From JAIEOG01 sp964611895 (GTDB lineage Bacteria > Bdellovibrionota > FAC87 > UBA2466): a stretch of 64,000 nt of DNA. The notes beneath the pieces were generated by a model, which was not told the DNA's origin, ran no database searches, and worked only from the letters and a program-made list of their open reading frames with translations. Below, in pieces: positions 36,069-44,271 of this stretch. The translations under genes and the position numbers were made by a program. Positions within the stretch are counted from its first letter, which is position 1. Each line of letters opens with the position of its first letter. Where the stretch lies: positions 97,827 through 161,826 of the forward strand of contig CAZTDN010000002.1 of the NCBI GenBank assembly GCA_964611895.1, read 5' to 3'.

Positions 36069-37007
36069 GCTGTTCACACTAAAAACCAGTCCCATCGCCA
36101 TATAGCATAGCCGCCCCTGAGTCCAAACGCTGCTGTCCCACTCCCCAGCTACTTGAATCATCTGCCAAAGGAGAGAACCGGCTTGCAAAGCAGCAACCAG
36201 AACGAAAGCACGCCTCCCAAAAATATCTCCCCTAGAAAAAAAGTAATACATTCCTAGAAAACCAAGCCAGTTAAAATCCCATACGAAGTCGGCGCTTTCC
36301 AAATCTCTCCAAACCCAACACGAGAGGTCATTCACAAAGGCGAGCAGACACAATGAGATTACAATCGCCCGAAAAGCCGGCAACCGACTTTTTGCCCGGC
36401 CCAACCGAGGAACGGGAATCAACGCGGCAAACGTTATCGCCAAGACAACCCCCAGCGTTCGCAGCGTGTAGAGCCAGGTGGAGTCCGAAGCGTAAACAAA
36501 AAGAGGAGAAAAGGGCCCCAGGATATCTTCAATGATAAATAGGGGAACGAAAAAGATAGAGGCAGTGAGCAGCGTCAGTACGGCTCGTTCTCCAGTACGC
36601 CAATACAGAATCAAAGGCGCAACCAGTGCAGCAAAAACAAAAAGCACTAGATCATACGCATGTAGGTTATTACGAAAATCGCCCAACCAATAAGCGAACG
36701 ACGCCAGTGGCAACGCCCAGAGCGCGAAAGCGACCATAAGCCGTTCGGGTTTTTCTTCGGGGACCAAGAAACCAGAATGTAGAAACGGCGCGATAACCGT
36801 CAAATAAAGAGCCGACGCAAATACCACAAAGGCGACAGCCGCTTGACCGAGACCGGAACCATTCCCCTGCGAAGACACAAAAAAACGCGCCCAAGAAAAC
36901 ACCGCAGCCAAAGGCAGAAAGGCGAACAATACAACCATTATCCCAATCGCGATCCCCCAAGCTCGAACAGAACGATCGCGGTCCAATTTCTCTAATAGGT
37001 CTTCCAT
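35973..37007 (-). CDS. Polytopic membrane protein of unknown function
   Basis: About ten hydrophobic segments cover most of the protein from RAWGIAIGIMVVLFAFLPL onward; no transport or transferase motif is recognisable. ATG 37007 is chosen because a promoter-like pair (TTGTAC, 18 bases, TATACT) ends 6 bases before it, which would make the message nearly leaderless. ATG 37052, with GGAG upstream, would add 15 residues and overlap the divergent ureohydrolase start. The C-terminal 32 codons overlap the gene at 35532. Confidence 0.72.
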   Translation of the reverse strand: MEDLLEKLDRDRSVRAWGIAIGIMVVLFAFLPLAAVFSWARFFVSSQGNGSGLGQAAVAFVVFASALYLTVIAPFLHSGFLVPEEKPERLMVAFALWALPLASFAYWLGDFRNNLHAYDLVLFVFAALVAPLILYWRTGERAVLTLLTASIFFVPLFIIEDILGPFSPLFVYASDSTWLYTLRTLGVVLAITFAALIPVPRLGRAKSRLPAFRAIVISLCLLAFVNDLSCWVWRDLESADFVWDFNWLGFLGMYYFFSRGDIFGRRAFVLVAALQAGSLLWQMIQVAGEWDSSVWTQGRLCYMAMGLVFSVNSLLFFLRRGKVNFFAQRYALTQLGLHFKGKRV

Positions 37008-37013
37008 GCGATT

Positions 37014-37043
37014 AGTATACTGACCAACTGAAGTAAGGTACAA
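37014..37043 (-). promoter_or_regulatory. Candidate promoter for the 37007 gene
   Basis: On the minus strand TTGTAC (37043-37038) and TATACT (37019-37014) are 18 bases apart. Transcription would begin at about the A of ATG 37007. Confidence 0.4.
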
Positions 37044-37050
37044 GATCTGC

Positions 37051-38025
37051 ATGGGCACTCCACGTACACTCCCGCCAGAAAGTGTGTTTTTCAGAGGAAG
37101 GAACGGAGATCTTCGTTTAGGGGAATGGGTTATTCCCACGCTCCAGTTAGAAGCAGAGACTTCCAAGAAAACGGTAGCCGTGGTCTTGGGTTTCCCGGAC
37201 GATCAAGGCGTTACCATAAATAGAGGGCGAGCTGGAGCGGCTCATGGACCCGATAGTATTCGACGGCACTTGTACAAAATGGCCCTCCCAGCCAATGTGC
37301 GCTGGGAGAATCGACTCGCTTTTTTTGACTACGGCAATTGCTCCACGGATAAAAACCTCAACACAACGCATTCCCATGCGGAGCGCTTAGCACACGAAGT
37401 AGCCTCCCGAGGAAATGTCGGCATCGCGTTGGGCGGTGGACATGATTTTGCTGCCCCTCTTTTTCGAGGGTTTCACGCCTCTCAGCCCAAAAAGAAGTGG
37501 GGTTTACTGAATGTCGATCCTCATTTGGACACGCGAGAAAAAGAGGGGGACTTTACCCATAGCGGTAACCCGTTTCGGACCCTCATCGAAGGCGGCCAGC
37601 TCAAAGGCAACCGCCTCATACAATTTGGATCGCGGCCAAGCCGAAATACCCGCGCCGCCTGGGAGTTTTGCCTGAGTAAACAAGTCCAGATTCAGCCCTT
37701 TGAACAGATCCGCTCCAAAAATGCTCCGACTTCGGCGATCTTTAACCAAGCCCTAACCAAACTCTCACGTGCTTGTGATCAAATCGGAGTTACTATCGAC
37801 ATCGATTCCTGCTGCGAGTCCGAAGGGGCGAGCGCGGCACCGGTATTAGGATTTACGGCATGGGAGTTGTGTTGCTTTGCAGCGATGGCGGGTGCTCACA
37901 AAAAAGTGCGCTACTTGGAAATTGCAGAAGTGGCCCCTTCTCTCGATCCTACAGAACGAAGCAGCCGCGTCGCAGCCGAAGTGGTCTATGCGTTTTTGAA
38001 TGCGCTAGTCCAGCGTTCCAGGTAA
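37051..38025 (+). CDS. Ureohydrolase of the arginase/agmatinase/formimidoylglutamase family
   Basis: 324 aa. All manganese-binding elements are present: the histidine of GGGHDFA, Asp-x-His-x-Asp in NVDPHLDTR, and Asp-x-Asp in TIDIDSC. The segment NVDPHLDTREKEGDFTHSGN followed by PFR is closest in style to formimidoylglutamase (HutG), which splits N-formimidoyl-L-glutamate in histidine breakdown. Agmatinase or another guanidino hydrolase is possible. No other hut gene is nearby. It starts at or very near the divergent membrane-protein gene and ends just before the origin-like region. Confidence 0.85.
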   Translation: MGTPRTLPPESVFFRGRNGDLRLGEWVIPTLQLEAETSKKTVAVVLGFPDDQGVTINRGRAGAAHGPDSIRRHLYKMALPANVRWENRLAFFDYGNCSTDKNLNTTHSHAERLAHEVASRGNVGIALGGGHDFAAPLFRGFHASQPKKKWGLLNVDPHLDTREKEGDFTHSGNPFRTLIEGGQLKGNRLIQFGSRPSRNTRAAWEFCLSKQVQIQPFEQIRSKNAPTSAIFNQALTKLSRACDQIGVTIDIDSCCESEGASAAPVLGFTAWELCCFAAMAGAHKKVRYLEIAEVAPSLDPTERSSRVAAEVVYAFLNALVQRSR

Positions 38026-38039
38026 GCCTTTGCACGCCT

Positions 38040-38250
38040 TTTAAAATTCTAAAAAACTCTAATAAAACTCAAAAAAGCGAAATAAATGAAAAAACTGTTT
38101 CATCCACAGCCTGTGGATAACTCTGTTATCTATTTGAATTGATGTGCTTTAAGTCGTTTTTTAATCAGGAGAGCCAGGATCACGGCTCTCCGAGCAACAC
38201 ACTCTGTCATTCGACATAGATTCAAACACTTAGCGCTGTGGACAAAGCAC
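38040..38250. other. Candidate replication origin (oriC) upstream of dnaA
   Basis: The gap between the ureohydrolase and dnaA starts with an A/T-rich stretch (38041-38100) suitable as an unwinding element. Next comes an inverted pair of DnaA-box-like 9-mers: TCATCCACA (38100-38108, one mismatch to TTATCCACA) and a perfect minus-strand TTATCCACA (38112-38120). Together they contain the 17-base palindrome 38102-38118. A third box, TTGTCCACA on the minus strand (38237-38245), has one mismatch. A GGAGAGCC/GGCTCTCC hairpin lies at 38168-38191. The location next to dnaA supports an origin or at least DnaA autoregulation sites. Confidence 0.6.
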
Positions 38251-38286
38251 CACAAGAGAAGCAGAAACCCGGAAACCTGCCGGCTT

Positions 38287-38315
38287 TGCGGGAATAAGGC
38301 ACCTTCCTATATAAA
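38287..38315 (+). promoter_or_regulatory. Possible dnaA promoter
   Basis: TATAAA at 38310-38315 is a fair -10 box. TTGCGG at 38286-38291, 18 bases upstream, is a poor -35. The ATG of dnaA would then lie about 16 bases after the start point. Confidence 0.35.
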
Positions 38316-38337
38316 ATCGGTTTGCGTATTGGGTATC

Positions 38338-39756
38338 ATGCAGCTTGATTGGGACGCCGCACTAAACTCTATTAAAGAGTCTCTATCCCAGAACCAGTTT
38401 ACCAACTGGCTCTCAACGGTGGAGTTCATCCGCAGTAACGAAACGAGCGTCGTCCTTGGTGTGCCTAGTCGTTTTCACGAAGACTGGTTACGCAGCCACT
38501 ACGCAGAAAAAATCCAACAAGCCATTCAAAACCAGTGCGGCACTGCGCTACAACTGGAGTTTGAAGTTCTTGTACGTGAAGAGAACGAACAGGCAGCTCT
38601 TGCTCACCTGCCCAAGCCTGTTCCACCAAGCCCCCTCCGTCCCACATTGCGCATCGTCGAACCCAATACGCAAAATGAGATCGACGAACCTCAAAAGGAG
38701 TCTCTGAACCTCCCCGTATTCCACCACCCGCTGCACGAGTTGGGCTTCAATAGCGTGGCCTATCAATGCGTAGGCATGTTTGTAGAATCACGCGAACTGA
38801 TGTTCAACCCGTTAGTCTTCCTGGGGGGCATCGGAATGGGAAAAACCCACCTGCTGACCGAAGTGGGAATGAGGTTTTATAGGCAAAATCCGAACCTGCG
38901 CATTCGGTACACCAGTGGCGAATCTTTTATGCACGAGTATGTCCGCTCCATAAAAGCTGACACACTAATGCAATTCAAGAATCTCTACATCCAAGATACA
39001 GACCTGCTCTTATTTGATGATGTCCACGCCCTAGAAGGCCGTATGAAAACGCAGGAAGTTCTGCTGCATGTTTTCAATGAGATTTTGGCGCGAGGTGGCC
39101 GAATTGCTTTTACCACCACCACCGCACCACAACGGCTCGAACGATTCCTAGATCCACTTAAATCTCGACTGACTTCTGGGGTTACAGCAGAAATCAAGCC
39201 ATTGGACTTTGAGGAGAAAGTAGAACTCCTCGCCAAGGTGGCCGCTCATAATCAGATCGCGATTGAAGGCCCGGTGTTGAGATCCCTCGCTGACAAAGGG
39301 CAAAAAGATATCCGAGAACTCATTGGGACGCTTCTGCGCGTACACTTGCAATCGAAGCTCGAAAATCGCCCACTCACGGGCGATTTTGTGGCCCAAGAGT
39401 CCATTGGGCATGAGCCGTGCCGAGAAGCAGTCACTATGGCGGAAATCGTCTCACTGGTAGAACATCACCTGGGGGTTCCCCGTGTTGAATTGGTTTCAAA
39501 ATCGCGGAAAGGGACTACCAATTGGGCCCGACAAGTAGCAATGTACCTTGCTCGTACTGGAACGATGCTTTCCCTCGAAGAAATCGGCAAGACCTTCGAC
39601 CGAGATCATGCAACGGTCATTCACGCATTTGAAAAAGTAAAAGAAACTATGGTCAGTCAACCCACACGCCGGTATGAGGTGGAGTACCTCAAACGCAAGC
39701 TGCAGTCGCGTAGCCCCCGTGTACAGGGTGGAGAGAGTGAGCTTCCCCTAGGTTAA
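38338..39756 (+). CDS. dnaA: Chromosomal replication initiator DnaA
   Basis: Domain I (LNSIKESLSQNQFTNWLST) mediates self-association and helicase loading. A proline-rich linker follows. The AAA+ domain has Walker A GGIGMGKTHLL (about 163-173) and Walker B LLLFDDVHAL. Domain IV ends with the DNA-binding signature FDRDHATVIHAFEKV, which recognises DnaA boxes. Length 472 aa. I use ATG 38338; a TTG three codons earlier is in frame. hemJ, not dnaN, follows directly, so the usual dnaA-dnaN-recF order is broken here. Confidence 0.96.
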   Translation: MQLDWDAALNSIKESLSQNQFTNWLSTVEFIRSNETSVVLGVPSRFHEDWLRSHYAEKIQQAIQNQCGTALQLEFEVLVREENEQAALAHLPKPVPPSPLRPTLRIVEPNTQNEIDEPQKESLNLPVFHHPLHELGFNSVAYQCVGMFVESRELMFNPLVFLGGIGMGKTHLLTEVGMRFYRQNPNLRIRYTSGESFMHEYVRSIKADTLMQFKNLYIQDTDLLLFDDVHALEGRMKTQEVLLHVFNEILARGGRIAFTTTTAPQRLERFLDPLKSRLTSGVTAEIKPLDFEEKVELLAKVAAHNQIAIEGPVLRSLADKGQKDIRELIGTLLRVHLQSKLENRPLTGDFVAQESIGHEPCREAVTMAEIVSLVEHHLGVPRVELVSKSRKGTTNWARQVAMYLARTGTMLSLEEIGKTFDRDHATVIHAFEKVKETMVSQPTRRYEVEYLKRKLQSRSPRVQGGESELPLG

Positions 39757-39757
39757 G

Positions 39758-40195
39758 ATGCTGACCAACACCTACCTCATTCTAAAAAGTCTCCATCTCA
39801 TTAGCATTGTTGCTTGGATGGCTGGGATTCTTTACCTGTTCCGGCTTTTTGTTTACCACACGGAAGAACCCGTAAAAGTGGTTAAAGAGCGCTTTCAGAT
39901 CATGGAATGGCGCCTTTATCATTACATTACTTTACCTGCGATGATCGCCTCCCTGGTTTTTGGAGTGGGGTTGATTGCGCTAGAGCCGTCGTTGCTTATG
40001 GCCCAGTGGCTGCACCCCAAACTCCTGCTCGTGGCGATCTTGGTTGCGGTAACCGTCTTTGCTGGCTACCAGATAGCAGAATTGGCTGCGGGCACCTGTC
40101 AGATCTCTGCACGCATGTTTCGCATTTTAAATGAAATTCCTACCCTACTGCTCATCGGAATTGTTTTTTTGGTGGTATTGAAGCCTTTCGGCTAG
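39758..40195 (+). CDS. hemJ: Protoporphyrinogen oxidase HemJ
   Basis: 145-residue membrane protein with four hydrophobic helices. The family marks HLISIVAWMAGILYLFRLFV near the N-terminus, YHYITLPAM, HPKLLLVAILVA and FRILNEIPTLLLI are all present. HemJ performs the oxygen-independent (or quinone-linked) oxidation of protoporphyrinogen IX in haem synthesis in organisms without HemG/HemY. It begins one base after the dnaA stop. Confidence 0.93.
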   Translation: MLTNTYLILKSLHLISIVAWMAGILYLFRLFVYHTEEPVKVVKERFQIMEWRLYHYITLPAMIASLVFGVGLIALEPSLLMAQWLHPKLLLVAILVAVTVFAGYQIAELAAGTCQISARMFRILNEIPTLLLIGIVFLVVLKPFG

Positions 40196-40197
40196 GC

Positions 40198-40653
40198 CTA
40201 CAGAAAATCGCGATCCATAACGGTCTTTCGGCCCTCTGCACGGGCGACATCAATCGCAGCATCACACAGTATTTTGATTTTTTCGGTAAGTGCATCATAG
40301 ACGCTGGCGCTTGTGTTCATTTGCGCCCTATCGGCGATGTACTTTCGAACCTTCGTCACCACTACCAGCACCTCACTCTCCATCGGCGAACTGCTAGAAG
40401 AAGACGAGACGATTTTTCGGACCGCCGGAGCCGCTTCAGCATGAGCTGGAGCACGCCGTTCAATGGCACCACTGCTGCCAGAACGGTGGCGTTCCACGGG
40501 CAAGTGCGCGTCCCAGCAAGGAACGGAGCAAAAAGCGTAATTAGTGACTTTAGACTGGCAAGTGGAGACCGAACAGGCAAAGTAAGTCTCCCCACAAAGG
40601 AGATCTTTTTTGCAACTACTGCACTTGCGCCAGACTTCGGGATTCACAGACAC
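40198..40653 (-). CDS. Zinc-finger/histone-fold fusion protein
   Basis: The C-terminal 60 residues match the bacterial histone pattern: a first helix VLVVVTKVRKYIADRA, a MNTSASVYDALTEKIKILCD long helix, and a last AEGRKTVMDRDFL element like the GRKTV loop of archaeal histones and the Bdellovibrio histone. The N-terminal 50 residues are cysteine-rich: CSSC, then C-x6-C, C-x4-C, C-x3-C, and HxxxxxxH (FCSVPCWDAHLPVERH), a MYND/treble-clef-like zinc site. A Ser/Ala/Pro linker joins them. GTG 40653 has AGGA just upstream; GTG 40647 is an alternative. The longer open frame would run into a hairpin and is rejected. It is probably a DNA-binding nucleoid protein. Confidence 0.82.
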   Translation of the reverse strand: MSVNPEVWRKCSSCKKDLLCGETYFACSVSTCQSKVTNYAFCSVPCWDAHLPVERHRSGSSGAIERRAPAHAEAAPAVRKIVSSSSSSSPMESEVLVVVTKVRKYIADRAQMNTSASVYDALTEKIKILCDAAIDVARAEGRKTVMDRDFL

Positions 40654-40664
40654 ACTATATCCTA

Positions 40665-40690
40665 GTCGGGGTGGCCTACGCCACCCCGAC
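40665..40690. repeat. Strong hairpin between TlpA-like gene and histone gene
   Basis: GTCGGGGTGGC (40665-40675) pairs with GCCACCCCGAC (40680-40690) around a 4-base loop. It lies in the gap between the 40702 stop and the histone start. No T tract follows on either strand, so it may be a terminator needing other factors, or an mRNA stabiliser. Confidence 0.65.
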
Positions 40691-40701
40691 CAGAAAAACA
40701 C

Positions 40702-41763
40702 CTACTTCTTAAGCGCTTCTTCTACCTGCGCTTCGAGTTCCGCCATGGAACCAACAGGCATTCCGGCGACTTTGCCGTCTTTTCCAATAACAACGAACGT
40801 CGGAATCCCTTGAATTCCAAACTTCTGTAGAAAAGTGGCGCGTACCTTGCGACTGGCTTCGAAAAGCACAGTCCAAGGAATTTTATTATCGGAAACCGCT
40901 TGTTCCAGAGCGTCCACATCGCCATCGATGCTAACACCGACGATTTCTAAGCCCTGGTCTTTGTAGTCTTCATAAAACTTCAACATCTCTGGCATGCCAT
41001 CGATGCAGGGCTGACACCAGCTTGCCCAGAAGTCCAGAACGACCACCTTGCCTGCAAGGCCTTTTAGGTCGAAGTCCTTCCCGTCCAAAGAAGTACTCTT
41101 GAGTTCAACCTCTTTTCCCGGGAGGCTCAAACGAACCAAAGTGGGTTCGGTGGGGTATTGCTTAACGCCCTCATCCAAAGCCTTCTTGGCGTCGTCGGTT
41201 TTTTTAAGAGAAATACAAACCGAGACGTACATACTGAACAGAGTCGCCGGCATGGGGGACTTGGGATATTCCTTTTGATACGCTGCTATGCGGGTTAAAA
41301 AATCATCCGAACTCAGCGTAGCCATGTCCAATTGGAGAACAAATGCTTCACCAATGGAGGCGACAGGCGAACCCTTAAACTTGGAAACCGCCGTCGCACT
41401 CCAGGTGCGGATTTTGTCCCCATAGACTTTCCCATCCACCCGCATCGACATCGCGAAGGACATAATCGCATAGTACACACCGACTTGTTGTGAATCAGAG
41501 ACTATCGAAGCATCGGAGAGCAGTTTTTCTGCGCCCAGCTCCACTTGCTCCACCAGCTTTGCGACTTCTTTCTCATCAGGCTTCGAATTTTTTTCATAGT
41601 AGGCCTGAAGCGTTTGAAATGCCTTACTGATGTCTTTCAACGCCGGGTCGGCTTGTTGTGCCGGCTGCTCTGGGGCGTTCACCCCGGGCGACAATACCCC
41701 CTGACCCAAAAGTGTATTGGGCGATAACAATATGAATGTGAATAGAAATAACGTCCGAATCAT
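40702..41763 (-). CDS. Exported TlpA/ResA-like thioredoxin-fold protein with helical N-domain
   Basis: ATG 41763 follows GGGGAGGGG and opens a signal peptide (MIRTLFLFTFILLSPN... GQG). About 200 residues of helical repeat-like sequence come next (DDAKKALDEGVKQYPTEP resembles a TPR). The C-terminal 140 residues are a TlpA/AhpC-type thioredoxin domain with the redox motif WCQPC and the cis-proline in GIQGIPTFVVIGKDGKV. It likely works in periplasmic disulphide reduction or cytochrome maturation. The hairpin at 40665-40690 follows its stop. Confidence 0.85.
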   Translation of the reverse strand: MIRTLFLFTFILLSPNTLLGQGVLSPGVNAPEQPAQQADPALKDISKAFQTLQAYYEKNSKPDEKEVAKLVEQVELGAEKLLSDASIVSDSQQVGVYYAIMSFAMSMRVDGKVYGDKIRTWSATAVSKFKGSPVASIGEAFVLQLDMATLSSDDFLTRIAAYQKEYPKSPMPATLFSMYVSVCISLKKTDDAKKALDEGVKQYPTEPTLVRLSLPGKEVELKSTSLDGKDFDLKGLAGKVVVLDFWASWCQPCIDGMPEMLKFYEDYKDQGLEIVGVSIDGDVDALEQAVSDNKIPWTVLFEASRKVRATFLQKFGIQGIPTFVVIGKDGKVAGMPVGSMAELEAQVEEALKK

Positions 41764-41895
41764 AACCCCTCCCCTATAGACATTTAGAGCTAGCATGCTC
41801 ATCCACACCTGGGAAGACCTATTTCACCCCCGTAGGCGAGGTTAATTCCTCGTCTTGCCAAGCTCGCCCTGCATGGGCTTAGCTCACTCCGACGC

Positions 41896-43173
41896 ATGGA
41901 CAGCTTTTTGGAAAAAGATTTATTCGTTTCTCCTGCCACCCCTGCCCCCAACAGCGACTGGCGGGCACGTGTCCCCACCGTCTCCCAACTTACCCGGCGC
42001 CTGCGCGGACATTTAGAAAGCACCTTCTTTGACGTGTGGGTTCGAGGGGAAATCAGTACTTTGAGAAAACCTGCTTCGGGACACGCCTACCTTGTCCTAA
42101 AAGACACCGGCGCGCAGCTCAAAACCTGCTTTTTTCGCCAAGCACTCTCCAAACTCAAATTCCAACTGGAGGAAGGGATGGAGGTGCTCATTCACGGAAA
42201 GATAACTGTGTACGAAGCCCGCGGGGAGTACCAAATGGTGGCGGACGCCGTTGAACCCGTGGGAACAGGGGCTCTGCAACTCGCATTCGAACAGCTGAAA
42301 AAGAAACTCGAGGCCGAAGGGCTTTTTTCCCCTGGGAAGAAACGCCCGCTGCCAACCCTACCCAAGCGCATCGGAGTGGTCACTTCCAGCACCGGAGCAG
42401 CGATACAAGATATTTTAAAAGTCCTCAAGCGCCGCTTTCCCGACCGAGAAATTTTGATTTTTGCCACTTCGGTGCAGGGCGAAAAAGCGGCTGGGGAGAT
42501 CGTCCAAGCTCTAGAACGCCTTGAATCGTGGAATCGAGTTTATCCTGACCGCGCTGTGGAAGTCGCCATAGTAGGTCGCGGAGGGGGCTCGTTGGAAGAT
42601 CTCTGGCCCTTCAACGAAGAAACTGTGGCCCGAGCTTTGGCTGCGTGTCCCGTTCCTACGATTTCTGCTGTGGGCCACGAAACGGACTTCACCATTGCGG
42701 ATTTTGTTGCCGATGTTCGAGCCCCAACTCCGAGCGCAGCTGCAGAAGTCGTCCTTCCACAAAAACAAGATCTAGTTTATCAAGTCGGCATGTTGAATCG
42801 ACGGTTAATCTTGGGGTTTACGCGTTCTTTGGAACAGAAAAAGCTGCATGTCGGCCACCTTAGCCGAAGGCTAATAAGCCCCTCCCAACGAATTGCCAGT
42901 TTACGTGAACGGTTTTTGCTTTTGCGTAAAAGACTACAAACAAGCATGGAAATGCAAGTTAAGCACCGCCGACACCAGCTCGCAGGTGCTTCAGGCAAAC
43001 TCCAAGCACTTTCTCCCCTGCAGGTATTGGCTAGAGGCTACTCCATAACCTATACCGACAACAAACCAGTGCACAGTGCGTCAGAACTGTCCCAGGGGGT
43101 TCGACTCACCACCCAACTTGCCGATGGGAAAGTGTATTCGGAAGTACTTTCGGTGGAGTGCAATCGGAGTTAG
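41896..43173 (+). CDS. xseA: Exodeoxyribonuclease VII large subunit
   Basis: 425 aa. An N-terminal OB fold (FFDVWVRGEISTLRKPASGH) precedes the catalytic core: LPKRIGVVTSSTGAAIQDIL, then VGRGGGSLEDLWPFNEE and SAVGHETDFTIADFVADVRA. A coiled-coil region with many Arg/Leu and the C-terminal VLARGYSITY close it. Together with the small XseB subunit it degrades single-stranded DNA. xseB is not adjacent here. The glycosyltransferase gene follows 14 bases later. Confidence 0.95.
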   Translation: MDSFLEKDLFVSPATPAPNSDWRARVPTVSQLTRRLRGHLESTFFDVWVRGEISTLRKPASGHAYLVLKDTGAQLKTCFFRQALSKLKFQLEEGMEVLIHGKITVYEARGEYQMVADAVEPVGTGALQLAFEQLKKKLEAEGLFSPGKKRPLPTLPKRIGVVTSSTGAAIQDILKVLKRRFPDREILIFATSVQGEKAAGEIVQALERLESWNRVYPDRAVEVAIVGRGGGSLEDLWPFNEETVARALAACPVPTISAVGHETDFTIADFVADVRAPTPSAAAEVVLPQKQDLVYQVGMLNRRLILGFTRSLEQKKLHVGHLSRRLISPSQRIASLRERFLLLRKRLQTSMEMQVKHRRHQLAGASGKLQALSPLQVLARGYSITYTDNKPVHSASELSQGVRLTTQLADGKVYSEVLSVECNRS

Positions 43174-43187
43174 ACTAATTCTACTCC

Positions 43188-44156
43188 ATGCAAAACCAGC
43201 CCAAGATTGAGATCCTTTTACCAATCTTCAATGAAGCGGCGAACCTTTCGCCCTTGATCCGAGAACTTGACCGTGTGACGCACCCCCTTCGAGCGGAGGC
43301 AGTGGTCTCGTACCTGTTTGTAAATGACGGTTCAACAGATGGTTCGACGGAAATCCTACACCAGCTTGCCGCTCAGCGGGACGACGTGCGCGTGATTGAT
43401 CTGATTCATAACTTCGGACATTCGGCGGCCTTGGTCTGTGGTCTGGATTACTTTGAAGGGGATGTGCTTGCGATCATGGATGCAGATCTACAAGACTCAC
43501 CCGACGCTCTGTTGCCCATGTACGCGGCCTGGAAAAACGGGTCAAAAACTGTCGTGGCAGAACGAGGCAACCGAAAAGAAAAAAATCGCCTGCTCTTCCA
43601 GGCATTCTATTTCGCGCTCAATAAAATCACGACGCGCATGCCTCCTTTGAATTTTGGCACCTATAGCCTATTGGATAAATCTATCGTCGCTCGACTGCGA
43701 ACGCTTTCGGAACGCAATCGATACCTTCCCGGGCTCATCGCATTTAGTTCGGGCCCTATCACCTCCATACGCGTGGATCGCGAAGCTCGGCTGCATGGGG
43801 AGTCCCGAGTAGGCAGTTGGGGGCTGGTGCAGCTCGCAGTGACAGCGTTGATCAGTTTTTCGAATACGCCCATCCGACTGGTTTCGTTCTTTGGCCTGTT
43901 TTGCTCCGCAAGCAGCGTCCTAGCAGGGATGGTTTTTATCGGGGTTCGAGTATTTACCGATGCGGCTATTCCCGGCTGGGCATCGATGATGACTGCACTG
44001 GCCTTCACCAGCGGCATCCAGCTCCTCTGCCTGGGGCTTATGGGGGAATATGTAGCGCGCATTTATGAGGAAGTGAAACAGCGCCCCCTCTATATGGTGG
44101 ATGCCCTCCACGAGAAGTCCGCCACGGTCGGCAAGATCGCTAGACAAACCTTCTAG
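43188..44156 (+). CDS. GT2 glycosyltransferase, polyprenyl-phosphate type (DPM1/ArnC-like)
   Basis: 322 aa. The GT-A domain has LPIFNEAANL, the nucleotide-binding FVNDGSTDGSTEIL and DADLQDSPDALL (the DxD-type motif), NFGTYSLLD, and HGESRVGSW. Two C-terminal membrane segments (about 228-255 and 262-285) anchor it. Enzymes of this kind move a sugar from a nucleotide donor to undecaprenyl phosphate. The GT39 and GT87 enzymes in the window use such lipid donors. It is probably co-transcribed with xseA. Confidence 0.92.
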   Translation: MQNQPKIEILLPIFNEAANLSPLIRELDRVTHPLRAEAVVSYLFVNDGSTDGSTEILHQLAAQRDDVRVIDLIHNFGHSAALVCGLDYFEGDVLAIMDADLQDSPDALLPMYAAWKNGSKTVVAERGNRKEKNRLLFQAFYFALNKITTRMPPLNFGTYSLLDKSIVARLRTLSERNRYLPGLIAFSSGPITSIRVDREARLHGESRVGSWGLVQLAVTALISFSNTPIRLVSFFGLFCSASSVLAGMVFIGVRVFTDAAIPGWASMMTALAFTSGIQLLCLGLMGEYVARIYEEVKQRPLYMVDALHEKSATVGKIARQTF

Positions 44157-44179
44157 ATTCCTCTAGTTTTCACTGCAAC

Positions 44180-44254
44180 GCCGACGTAGCACAGCGGTAG
44201 TGCAGCTCATTCGTAATGAGCAGGTCACCGGTTCGAATCCGGTCGTCGGCTCCA
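44180..44254 (+). tRNA. tRNA-Thr (anticodon CGU)
   Basis: Acceptor GCCGACG (44180-44186) pairs with CGTCGGC (44244-44250). D stem GCAC/GTGC, anticodon stem GCTCA/TGAGC with loop TTCGTAA (anticodon CGT, reading ACG), and T arm ACCGG-TTCGAAT-CCGGT are all intact. The discriminator is T and CCA is encoded. Confidence 0.96.
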
Positions 44255-44271
44255 TACTGCTTCGTGTAACC

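Noticed and set aside
40665..40690. Hairpin as a Rho-independent terminator
   Set aside because: No T tract follows on either strand.
40654..40701. N-terminal extension of the histone-fusion frame (MFFWSGW...)
   Set aside because: It would be encoded through the 40665-40690 hairpin and up to the neighbouring stop, has no ribosome-binding site, and GTG 40653 with AGGA is better.
44200..44271. Upstream extension of the YkgJ gene
   Set aside because: It reads through the tRNA-Thr gene, so the ATG at 44272 is used.
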